Positions 32,133 to 42,274 of a DNA stretch of 64,000 nucleotides are shown piece by piece (position 1 is the first letter of the stretch; each line of letters opens with the position of its first letter). This stretch comes from Rhizophagus clarus (Eukaryota > Glomeromycota > Glomeromycetes > Glomerales > Glomeraceae). The notes below the pieces were generated by a model, which was not told the origin of the DNA, did not search any database, and saw only the letters and a list, made by a program, of their open reading frames with translations. Location: the NCBI GenBank assembly GCA_015698045.1, contig BLAL01000238.1, positions 186,001 to 250,000 of the forward strand. The letters run 5' to 3'. The translations under genes were made by a program, and so were the position numbers.

Positions 32133-33788
32133 TTATTGCTTTGATAAGAATCCTTTCTCAATGAGAGTATGCTTAATGAAAAGGAAAAGGTCACATGTAT
32201 AGGGAACTTCAATGAGACATATTTTTTGTTTCTTGCATATGTCCCGCTTCTTCTGATCGTGCTGACTTTGGGTTTTTAGACTTTCACTTCTCTGATGATA
32301 GAAACTATTGTGATGATAGTGTTGGGGACCCTGGTATTCGAAAGCAAGACGCAACTCTTTGTTATATCCATCGAGATGCATTCCATTTAAGAATGATGGT
32401 CTGCAGGATGGAAATTTCTTCCCTAACAGATCCTCAAAAATATATCTGCATTGGCGTTCACTGCTTGAATGATGACATAAAGGGCACCACTCGAATTTTT
32501 TTATGATATATTTCAACGGATACTCCCATTGATGCACTCCATTTTCACAAGACCAAAGATATATGTTATGACCATTTATTCGTCCAGTCGTTCCTATACA
32601 TCGGCCACCTCGCTTTCTGGCATATTGGTAGGCTTGATCTAACTCGCTATTAGTAACAGAACCATATGCGATATGTACGGATAATATGCTTCGAGGTGGA
32701 CGACCAACCCTTTCTGGATCAGCTATTAACATGAGCTCCTCTCTTACAAATCCTCGCTTTGGAACAAATCCATCATCATCACTCCCGAGATAATATAAAA
32801 CTGGTTCATTCTTTATGATAACCACTTTTCGGATTTTATGAAGACTTGGACTAAAGGTGGGATCAGTTGCTCGCTTTTGATTCTCTATACCCCCTTCCCA
32901 TTCCGCATTGGTAAGTAAGTAACGGACAGTATCACCTTTCTTTAACGTTATTTCATCTTTTCCAACTGGGCGCTTATATTTTGTAGATGGTCTAGATTTG
33001 ACTCGTTCTAAAGCAATTGCTTTCACAGGTTCAAGTCCCCATTTTTCTGATCCCAGTTCTCGAATAAGGCACGTGGGATAGTTATTTAGATAATTAATAA
33101 CTACTGGTAGAAATCTAACCCATGCTCTTATTAGTTTAGGATCGGAAGATATTGATTCAATAGTATACTGGATCTTGTATAGAATCTTCGAGAGTGTTTG
33201 ATTGAAACGCTCCACAAATGCAAGACCTTGATGGGAATATGGACTGACCACTCGAATTGTGACATTATGCTCTTGCAATAATCTGGAGGTTTCACCCATA
33301 AATTCACGATCTCCATCACATTGTAGAAGCTTTGGTCAGGTCAATGGATTATTTTGAGCACCATATACCCTCCTAAATGCTCTAGCAACTTCTGAACTAT
33401 TTTTAGATGTAAGCGGAACAGAAGCTTTATATCGGGAAGCGCAGTCTATAATGTTAAGTACTGCTTTATATTTTTTACCTATAAAGTAATCATGAGTGAG
33501 AAATAGTATATCGCACTGGTGTACACAGTTGGGGCGTGTTATCCGCCCATAGCTGACTCTAGGGATGTATTTTGGAAAGGTTTTATTAGTCTGGTATGAC
33601 TCTTGATTTTCTAAAAAATCTTTGCATTCACTTAGGCAGAATCGGTGCCCCTCTTTTTTACATGCATCTCTCAAAGATTTAGGGTTGGAATGATAGCCAG
33701 TTGGGTGATAATATATTTCACGTAATATAATATTTCTTTCAATTCTCTGAGCCTCATCGGGATCTATCAAAATTTGAGTTTGGCTCAT
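32133..33788 (-). pseudogene. Retroviral-type integrase fused to zinc finger and PD-(D/E)XK nuclease, one in-frame TGA
   Basis: The integrase core has D93 (HQCDILFL), D158 (LLQCDGD) and E193 ([12 protein letters not shown]), a D..D-x34-E pattern. A C-terminal strand region follows ([10 protein letters not shown]). Beyond it is an extra module: a zinc site C414, H419, C435, C438 ([17 protein letters not shown]), then a Vsr-like nuclease core with D473 (LDGYN) and E484-x-Q486 (EYQGPQHY), ending at residue 551. TGA at 33336-33338 (one C-to-T from CGA) falls just before D158. The integrase would insert the element and make the 5-6 bp TSD. The nuclease tail is not part of known Maverick integrases that I am aware of. 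Confidence 0.85.
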
Positions 33789-33817
33789 TCAATTCTCTTT
33801 TATAATCACAAAAAAGA

Positions 33818-36800
33818 ATGGCATTTCGGAGGCCTCATCCAAGGCAGAGAAGAGCATGTGAAGAATATAAAGCTGAGCTGGAGGAGGAGAACTATCATCT
33901 CCATAGTGAATTGTAAATAGAAGTTGATAATAATCGCCAAAATGAAAGAAGGATCAGAGAGCTGGAGCGGGATTATTCCCGATGTGAGCAAGAAATTTAC
34001 GATCTCAGTAGAGAAATAGAGCGTCTTGAGAATGCTTTAAAAGAAGAGATAAAAGAGCTAAAGTCTGAAATCTCCAGCCTAAAGAATCAGTTATATCAAG
34101 CAAGGAAGGATATACGAGATAGGGAAAAATATATCTCTTCTTTAGAAAAACAGATAGTAGAATCCGAAGAGCAGGTGGAGAAATTGAGATGTCAGATCAA
34201 GAACATCTCATCACGGAAAAATTCTCCAGAGCGAGGGAATTCTCCAGATTTATATAATTCAGATGAAAATATGGCCACAATAATAGAGCTAGTGAATGCC
34301 ATAGATGGATTTGTAAATAATGCAACAACAACTAGAGCAATCTTGGCGAATCAAGTTAAAAGGTCGACAAGTCAAATTCGCCAAAAATATGCTGATTTAC
34401 AACGAGACTTGATAAATGAGCAACGGAGGCGATATGATGCAGAAGCTGAGCGGGATAATGAAATTATACGAAGGCAAAATGCTGAAGGGGTAAAACAAAC
34501 GGTTATTGCTGACCTTCATCAGTTGCGAACTAATGGCCGAAATCAGGTTAACAGATTGTTAGATAGGATGACAAGAAAGCAAACCCGTATAGGTACACTT
34601 GTATAAGAAAAATTTGCCTTACAATTATTATATCAGCGAAATGCTCATCACCTACAGCGAAGCAGAGGGGATGTGGCTTTATTAGAGTATAATCGGGACA
34701 GGCTCTATGAGCGATATGAGAAATGGAAAAATAAGACCCAAGCAGAACGCCAGAATAATTTAATTTTGCAGGGACAAATATTCGCATTACAAAACAATCT
34801 TCCACATTTAGGGATGGCAGGATATGCACCAAAAAGATTCTCAGGTAGAGCGGATGAAGATATAGATGAATTCGTAAAAGACTACAGACTCTATCTTACT
34901 GCGGCCAACATTGCTACTGGTAATCCAGCTGGCAAACAGAGAGCTTTAGAGCTATTCTGGTCCTGCTTGACAGATGAGGCATCACGTTAGGCTGAAGATA
35001 AGCTTAAAGGTAAAAAATGGCGATTGAATCATGTAAGATGTGGGAATGCTTTAGCAAATATGGCCGCCGTAGTGGTCCTAAATAATGCTAACATAACGGC
35101 CGCCATGATTAATGCGCCTGATGGTACTCCACCACCAGGATTGCCGGCTGGAGCTACTGGCGCTACAGTTATCCCGGCACATAATGTTCATACGGATGAG
35201 GATTGGTCTCTTGCTGGGGGGTGTCCTGTAGACGCTGGTACAGCAACTAATGCACCGAATGGAGTTTTAAATAATAATAACCATATAGTTTTTCCTGATA
35301 TCAATATTAGTCAGGTCATCTATTGGTTTAAAAGGAATTATCCTACAGTTGTTCAAGAGCAACAGGAGTTAATCTTTGGTACCCTGACTCAAGGATCTGA
35401 TTCAGTTAGAAATTACTATAGAAAGATAAATAAATATGCTAGCTGGGCTCAAATATCTGATCGTGAAAAAAGAATACAATTTATACGTGATTTGTCTCCT
35501 GAAAACAAGTTGAAAATGAAGCGACTGGGTTTAAACAGACCTTTAAATGATGAATTGATTGAAACATTGGAAGAGATTGAAACGAAAAGAAATAATTTGC
35601 TTTTGGGTGAAGATATTTATAACCAGCCAGTTTCTAAAACAAAGCTAAAAGTACCTTCCCATCAGAGTATCACTACAGAAGATGTTGATAGGATTGTAAA
35701 TAGTAGGATCCAGGCGTTACAACAATCGGCGCTAAATCAATCACCGTTATCTTCTAGTCAGGAAAATATCACTAAGGCTGATTTACAGGCCTTAGCTAAA
35801 TCCTTTCAAGAGACTTTGACTCGAGCATCTAAAACTCTGAATAATAGTAAAAAATCAGTCAATAAGAAAGCAGAAGAACGTGCTGTTATACGTTTTTTGA
35901 AAGATATAGCAAGAGGAGCCAATGATGATTATTATTATGATTCTGGGGATGATCCTGTGGATGATATTACTGATAGTATGGCCGGCATGACACTAAATAG
36001 TGCCAAAATAAATGCTATCAAATCTGTGGTTAGAAGTGCTTTTAAGAAATGTACTAAGTGCGGTAGATTTGGACACACTTCCTGTAAGTGCCCTCGAAAG
36101 AAGAAAAAGAAAAGCAAGAAGTCGAAGAAAGGTAAGGTCAATCTCGCTATAGAACCAGATTCAGATTCTTCTTCAGATGATATCTCATCTAGCGATAGTT
36201 CCGATTCTGATACAAGTTCTTCTGATTCTTCCGATTCTGATGGCGTTCTTGATGTCCATATATCTAAGTCAAAAAAAAAAGTAAAGAAGGAGAGTGAATC
36301 CGAGAAATTATCCTCTAAAGAGATCTCTAGTGCCAAGCTGAGAGAAATACCACTAGAGGAGATTATTCGTAAAGTCCTTCATAATGAGCTTAAACTAATT
36401 TTCCCCCCACATTTTTTCCAAGATTCCAGTCTCATTACATCCAAACAGATAGTGGCTCCTATGGAGCGTGCCTCCGGTCAAAATGACACATCAGCATCTT
36501 CCAATAATTTATTTTCGGATGAGTCTAGTCAAGAAGAGGAGTCTTTAAATGGTCCTATGAAGATCGATTTCGTCAAGAAGAAGGAGCCGAAAACGAGTGT
36601 TGCTACTGTAAAGTGCAAAATCAAACGCTTAAAGATTCCAGCCATGACTCTTGACTCTGGGGCGGAGTCTCCGATTATAACAAAGAATATTGTTGTTCAT
36701 GTTAACGCTAAAATAGATGAATCTGAAAAACATGACCTTAGCGGTGTCGCTACTGTCCCTATTGAATCTATTGGTATTGTCCAAAATTTACCAATTACTT

Positions 36801-37093
36801 TAACTTCGGGGCTTACTATTTACGAAGATTTTATAGTTGTAGATTATCATAAGCCAACCCTAATATTTTCTAACTAACTCTTGAAGAAATATAAATGCGC
36901 AATGGATTAGGATACCAACGAGCTAAAGATTTCTCTGAACGGAAAAGATTATATTATTCCGGTCACTATGCATAAGGTCAAGAACAAGCTCGAGGTGAAT
37001 TGTGTGAGGACTACTCCCAAATGTGATGATCTGCCAGCTCCAGACAAGATTTCTCAGGACTTGGGTGTGGATGAGACATTAAAAAAAAAGTGA
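33818..37093 (+). pseudogene. Gag-like protein with CCHC knuckle and retropepsin, several in-frame stops
   Basis: The frame runs from ATG 33818 to TGA 37091, interrupted by TAA 33914, TAA 34604, TAG 34988, TAA 36875 and TAG 36908, all consistent with C-to-T or G-to-A changes; between them the frame never shifts. Domains in order: a long N-terminal coiled coil (33818-34700), a retrotransposon Gag-like core (FSGRADEDIDEFVKDYRLYL at about 34840, YWFKRNYP at about 35320, SVRNYYRKINKY at about 35405), a CCHC knuckle CTKCGRFGHTSCKC (36049-36090) in a Lys-rich region, a Ser/Asp-rich stretch, and a retropepsin with LDSGAES at about 36650. No reverse transcriptase follows. It may serve as the structural protein of the element. 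It starts 29 bp from the divergent integrase start. Confidence 0.7.
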
Positions 37094-37218
37094 GCTATGA
37101 AAAGCTCGAAAAAATGTTATTTAGCGCTCTTAAGTCTAAAGAGGATCTTAACGAATTGTGTGAGAAATTATTAGTACGCTATGATAAACTAAATGGGAAA
37201 TATCTTCTACACAGCTAG
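37094..37218 (+). pseudogene. Fragment related to the coiled-coil gene at 38927
   Basis: Immediately after the gag-pro stop, a different frame reads YEKLEKMLFSALKSKEDLNE, then LCEKLL, closely resembling YEQELEKKLYTTLSSKAEIN and LCEKLL in the gene at 38927. The switch occurs at a run of nine or more A, so slippage may have separated it from gag-pro. Confidence 0.45.
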
Positions 37219-37499
37219 ACGTCTATTCACCTCTGCTTTATTTTTTTCGTCTCTCTTAGCTTTTTTTTCATAAAATGCATTCAGATCTTCTCTGCTAATA
37301 TTTAAACCTTCAGAACCCTTTGGGCTTGTAGACGTTGGCTGATTCTGAGTAATAGATGGTTCAGAGATTCTAACGGATTTGGACTTGGGTTTCTTTCCTC
37401 CGGTCTTTTTTACCTTACTCCCAGATAAAGATGGGTCCTCAATTGATTTCCAAAATCCGCAATATTGCGGGTTTTGGAAATCAATTGCGCTTAGTAATT

Positions 37500-37810
37500 C
37501 GCAAACCCGCAAATAATCCGCAAACCCGCAAATAACCCGCAAATAATTTATAGTACCGCAAATAACCCGCAAATAATTTATAGTACCGCAAATAACCCGC
37601 AAATAATTTATAGTACCGCAAATAACCCGCAAATAATTTATAGTACCGCAAATAACCCGCAAATAATTTATAGTACCGCAAATAACCCGCAAATAATTTA
37701 TAGTACCGCAAATAATCCGCAAATAATTTATAGTACTGCAAATAACCCGCAAATCTGCAAACCCGCAAATAATCCGCAAATCCGTATAGTATCGCAAATA
37801 ATCCGCAAAT
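37500..37810. repeat. 30-bp tandem array inside the MITE
   Basis: A 30-bp unit (AAATAACCCGCAAATAATTT plus ATAGTACCGC) is repeated about eight times with few differences. The open frames it produces (repeats of YLRVICGTIN) are artefacts of the repeat. Confidence 0.85.
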
Positions 37811-37844
37811 CTGCAAATAATTTACATTATCGCAAATTTGCGAA

Positions 37845-38235
37845 TAAGTGGACAAAATTGTCCACTTTTAGTATATAAATAAATTTGGTTATATTTAATT
37901 GCGAAGATTAAATTAACATGATTCATAAGTTTACAAAACAGACAAAATTGTCCACTTTTTAGTATATAAATAAATTTGGTTATATTTAATTGCGAAGAAT
38001 AAATTAACATGATTCATAAGTTTACAAAATGGACAAAATTATCCACTTTTTAGTATATAAATAAATTTGGTTATATTTTATTGCGAAGATTAAATTAACA
38101 TGATTCATGAGTTTACAAAATGGACAAAATTGTCCACTTTTTAGTATATAAATAAATTTGGTTATATTTAATTGCGAAGATTAAATTAACATGATTCATG
38201 AGTTTACAAAATGGACAAAATTGTCCACTTTTTAA
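37845..38235. repeat. About 91-bp tandem array inside the MITE
   Basis: GGACAAAATTGTCCACTTTT begins successive units near 37851, 37941, 38032, 38122 and 38215. The start of each unit contains the palindrome GGACAAAATTGTCC, which could form a small hairpin or bind a dimeric protein. Confidence 0.8.
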
Positions 38236-38926
38236 AAAAAATGATCATGTGAAGATGATCTACAGTCAATCATAATTTTTGAGATTATTCAGATTATTTG
38301 TGGATTATTTGCGGATTTGCGGATTATTTGCGGATTTGCGGATTATTTGCGATTGCGGATTTGCGAATAATTATTCTTCAAAATCCGCAATGTTCCGCAA
38401 TCTCGCAAATCGCAATTAATCCGCAATTAGGGTATTGCGGACACATCTTTACTCCCAGAAATAACATTGCATTCCACAGGATCTGCTTGCTGATATGAAC
38501 CAGGTTCTTCTGACAGTGGTTTTATATCTTTAGGGTCTATTGGTGGGTGAGCTCCTCTCCAAATTTGATACACCCGCCGTGTTGATATTTTGTATTTGTT
38601 AGCCATGACTTCTGATGCCCGCTTCGTTGAATTTTTAGCTTTAATAATATCCTGGATATCTTCAGCAGATAGGGGGGTTGCATCTGAACGCAAATACTGA
38701 AGCATTTTTTACAAATAGACAAAAAAAATCTTTTGAAAAATTACCGGTATATTTTCAATATTTTTTTGGTATTCGTTCAATTTCTGTTCGGTATTATCGA
38801 TATATTTTCGGTAGATTCGGTGTATTCGGTGTATTCGATATATTCGGTCTAAAAAATTTGCCAAGTAAAAAATTTTCAATCGCATGTTTTTTTTAATATA
38901 TTAGCAACTAAGCCGAAAAAAAGGCT

Positions 38927-40176
38927 ATGACCAATGTGTATACCTTGAAAGATATTAATAATAAAGGTCATCAGCTTGGTAGTGCATATGAGCAAGAGCT
39001 CGAAAAAAAATTGTATACCACTCTTAGTTCTAAAGCCGAAATTAATGATCTTTGTGAAAAGTTGTTGGCTAAAAATTCAGAGTATTTGGAACGGGAGAAG
39101 GAGTTTCAGCAGACTTATGCTGATGTTGGAAATAAGATTAGCCAGTCAAATGCGTCTAGCGCTAAAGTTAGATCCCAACTTATTTCTGAACAGAAGTCTC
39201 ATTCTGAGAGTCAACGTGAGCTCGAAGCCAAATATTCTGCTGAAGTCAAATCGCTCAAATCACAGATTAAAACATTGAAGAGAGAGGGAACTTTGGCCCA
39301 GAAAGCTTCGTTTGCTGACAAAATCAAGATTATCTCTCTTGAAGTTAAGGTACGTGAATTGGAAGGTAAATTAGAGGACTTGAAACCTGATCTGTTATTC
39401 CATAATTCGGTGGAGAGATAATAGAGGATCTGACCCAAACTGACCCCAAAGTGATCGATTCTCTCAGGCTTGAATTAGAACGGGTAAAGGAGGACCTTAA
39501 TTCAAAAGAATATGAAATAGAATGTATGGAAAAAGGGAAAGAGTCGTCAGATAGTGTATACAAACGGGAAATAGATGATTTGTTTTCAGCACGATTAAAT
39601 TTAACGAAGGAAAATTCTCATCTTCGTGGGATAATCTCAAAAAAAGATAATGAAATAGCAGTTCTTTCTAATCTTCCACTTCCGCCTGTGAATGATTCAT
39701 CACAAAATCTACCAGGTTGGCTCAGTAACAATTTAAGACCCCTCGTCTATAAACTCAGTCTTGAAAATAAAGTTATGGAATTCGATAAAAGATTTGCCAG
39801 AGAAAATATATTAGAGGCTTTGCAAGAGTTATTACCTCAAGATGAGATGGTTTCGAAAAGTGGGGTCCCAATAGGCACCATCAACCAGGTAGAATCCCTA
39901 TCTAATCAATTCGTTCATAGCTGACCAACCAATTCTGAAAAGTATATTTCGAAGGAAGAGGGTGTGAAGCAATTAGGTGGCGCAGAAGCGGGCCCCTTGA
40001 TGTCACCCATATTAATATATTCTATACTTACCCTAGTACTTATTGCGATTATATGGTTCATGGCTAGGAAATGGTGGAATTCGTGGAAAAAAAGTGACCA
40101 ATATTTCTCTCACGAAAAATACGAAGATAGGCTGGGTATAATACCTAATCATCTACTGTGTAAGTACTGGCGCTAG
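38927..40176 (+). pseudogene. Coiled-coil protein with C-terminal membrane anchor, frameshift and in-frame TGA
   Basis: The first part (38927-39421) is almost entirely coiled coil (YEQELEKKLYTTLSSKAEIN to KVRELEGKLEDL). A one-base frameshift near 39413-39420 moves the frame, and coiled coil continues (EIIEDL, LRLELERVKEDL). TGA 39922-39924 (one C-to-T from CGA) is followed in frame by a hydrophobic segment (PILIYSILTLVLIAIIWF) and a basic, Trp-rich end to 40176, a single C-terminal transmembrane anchor. An anchored coiled-coil protein could tether particles or DNA to a membrane. Its end overlaps the convergent gene ending at 40153. Confidence 0.55.
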
Positions 40177-40321
40177 TGGGACTTCTTCAAATCTTTTTTG
40201 AATGCGGGCTAATACTTTTTTTGATAAATCTCTTTCGGCTTGGCGCTCGGGCGGATTTATTAAGACTTTTTCTGCGTCGGCCACCATACATCCTAATAGC
40301 CATCCAATATGAATCCGGTCA

Positions 40322-40329
40322 CCTCCCTT
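40322..40329. repeat. 8-bp TSD of the hAT transposon, left copy (CCTCCCTT)
   Basis: Repeated exactly at 45094-45101. Confidence 0.9.
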
Positions 40330-40889
40330 TAAGGTTGCTTGCCGAAACCCATCTGGCCTAACGCGAAACGCTGAAACTCATACATAGTGCCGAAATGCCG
40401 AAATGCCGAAATGCCGAAACTGCCGAAACTGCCGAAACTGTTTCGGCATTTCGGCATTTCGGTAGTTTCGGCAGTTTCGGCATTTTGACATAGTTTCGGC
40501 ATAAGTAATACTAATATTTTAATAGAGTTTCGGCATATTTTCGTCATGTTAATAGTATCTGACAGATAAAAATTTATTTTTTAAAATTTAAATTATTTAT
40601 TGTATTTATTATACGTAATCCAATGATAAAAACTAGCAATTAAATTCAAATTTATTACTAAAGAAATAAAATCCCAGTTAAAAAAGTTCACCATTTTATT
40701 TTTATTTTATTTAATTTTGATAAAAAAAAAAATATTGATACTTGTTCGCTACTATTTTAAAAAATAGTACCCAGGCTGTACGACGTGGACATCAGTATCA
40801 ATTCACAGCCCAAAAAAAATGTGAGTCTCCAGCCGATATTTGGTACGGACTGGGCCTAGCTACTCACTATAAAATAATATAATAAAATT

Positions 40890-41597
40890 AATAAATTATC
40901 TTCGGTGACGATACGTAGGTAGGTTTCTTGCCCTTCTACGATCGTGTCGCGTATCTAAAATAAATTGGTTAATTTAAGATGTGAATAAACTTTAATTATA
41001 GAAATTTTATAATTACCTCGTCTTTCCCAAAATCTCGATCTAAATGTGCGATAATATCTTGCTCTGATACGCGACCATCTTCTTCCAGGGACACCGCTAC
41101 GATAAAGGCAAAAACTCTAAATATCAAAAAACGAAATAATATTTAATTAAATATTTTCAATTTTAAGCAAATATTTTTTTTTGCCATTATATTTTTCATA
41201 TATGGTATTCCCTGAGAAGATTCCTCCATTTTTGGTGGCATCGTTGTGCCGTGAACCTCGAAGTTCTAAAATGACGATTTAGTCTGATTCAAACGAACGA
41301 ATTAGTTGGATTAAAGATAATAATTCTATTTTTAACATATTTTAACATATTAAATATTATACATATGAACCTTCTTGCGATTGACCTCCAGAATCTCGAT
41401 CGATCTCTTCCGTATTCGTTATGAAATTCGTCATTTCTTCTTCTTCTTTCTTCCACCAAGTAATCAGTGTATTCATCGAACCATTGAATAGGACGAGAGT
41501 GGCGACGAGGCTGGCGATGGGGCTGGCGATGAGAGTGACGATGGGGCTGGCGATGAGAGTGACGATGGGACTGGCGATGAGAGTGACGATTGGGCAT
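40890..41597 (-). CDS. Possible second, spliced Arg/His-rich gene in the hAT transposon
   Basis: A first exon from ATG 41597 reads MPNRHSHRQSHRHSHRQPHR, then a region rich in Arg (RDRSRFWRSIARR). Further candidate exons with GT/AG borders lie at about 41120-41020 and 40960-40890; they are open in two frames, one of them similarly Arg-rich. Exon borders could not be fixed with confidence, and the first exon is itself a short tandem repeat, so coding is uncertain. Confidence 0.25.
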
Positions 41598-42274
41598 ATT
41601 TACAAAATTAAGATGTGAGGAAAAACGCAAAAAGAATGAGATGAGTAAATCGTAAAATATCCTTTTATAAATAAAATTTGGACAATTCCTTTTTGTTCCC
41701 TTTCTTCAAAATACTGATTTATTAGTTTGCATCATTAAATTTAAATATCATCCTTAAAATAATAAATCTTTGTTTATTCTCTTTGTTCTTAAAAAAAATC
41801 ATTTTTTTTAAAAAAAAATCGGAATATTTTGTACATCCCTTAAAAAAAAATAAAAAAATCAGTGCATAATACATACAATGTGATTTGTATAAAAAAGTCA
41901 TCTTGCATCGTTAAACAAATACCGATATAAAATTACTAATCATCATCCCTGTGTGATAAAATTTAATTGTTAACTTCTTTCTCTTTCTTTAGAGCACACA
42001 TTGAACACGAATCAATACAAATTTAACAAAATTTGGCTAAAACGAGCGAAATTTTACCAGAATTATCAGCACAAATCGAACACAAATCAAACACAAATTG
42101 AACAAGATCGAAAGAGTTCGTTTGCATCACGTCGGTGTTGTTTAAATTTCGTCACACAAAAATTTTTTAATTTAAACTCTTAAATAAATCAATATAATTA
42201 TAAACTTATTTACAAATTTACTTTATTAATAAAAGAATTATTGTTATAATGATTTCCTAAAAATAAAGAAAAAA

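Larger units (their letters stand above)
37426..38451. mobile_element. Non-autonomous hAT-like element (1026 bp) with TSD CTCCCAGA
   Basis: The ends are TAAAGATGGGTCC and, inverted at the right, TAAAGATGTGTCC, flanked by CTCCCAGA at 37418-37425 and again at 38452-38459. The interior holds subterminal CCGCAAT/ATTGCGG repeats and two tandem arrays. It has no coding capacity of its own. Confidence 0.85.
37207..38705 (-). pseudogene. Helix-turn-helix protein split by a hAT-type MITE
   Basis: Coding parts are 38705-38452 and 37417-37207. Removing the insertion and one copy of its TSD gives an uninterrupted 465-nt frame (154 residues). The N-terminal part (LSAEDIQDIIKAKNSTKRAS, then YKISTRRVYQIWRG) is a helix-turn-helix of resolvase/Hin-like type; the rest is basic and low-complexity (KVKKTGGKKPKSKS) with a final helix. 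It would bind DNA, perhaps as a regulator of the element. The insertion fuses the first part to a frame that ends about 8 codons into the MITE. Confidence 0.6.

Noticed and set aside
35935-36336. 133-codon minus-strand ORF rich in Phe, Ser and Glu
   Set aside because: Shadow of the Lys- and Ser/Asp-rich part of the gag-like gene on the other strand.
33818-37093. Ordinary Ty3/gypsy retrotransposon inserted in the element
   Set aside because: No reverse transcriptase, RNase H, primer-binding site or LTRs around the gag-pro frame, and the gene is packed 29 bp from the divergent integrase. Still, an old solo gag-pro capture cannot be excluded.
37207-37855. Long minus-strand ORFs with repeated YLRVICGTIN or KLFAGYLRYY
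   Set aside because: They are translations of a 30-bp tandem repeat inside a MITE, open in several frames because the unit length is a multiple of three.
37500-38235. CRISPR-like array
   Set aside because: Units are head-to-tail tandem repeats without unique spacers and sit within a transposon; the organism is eukaryotic.
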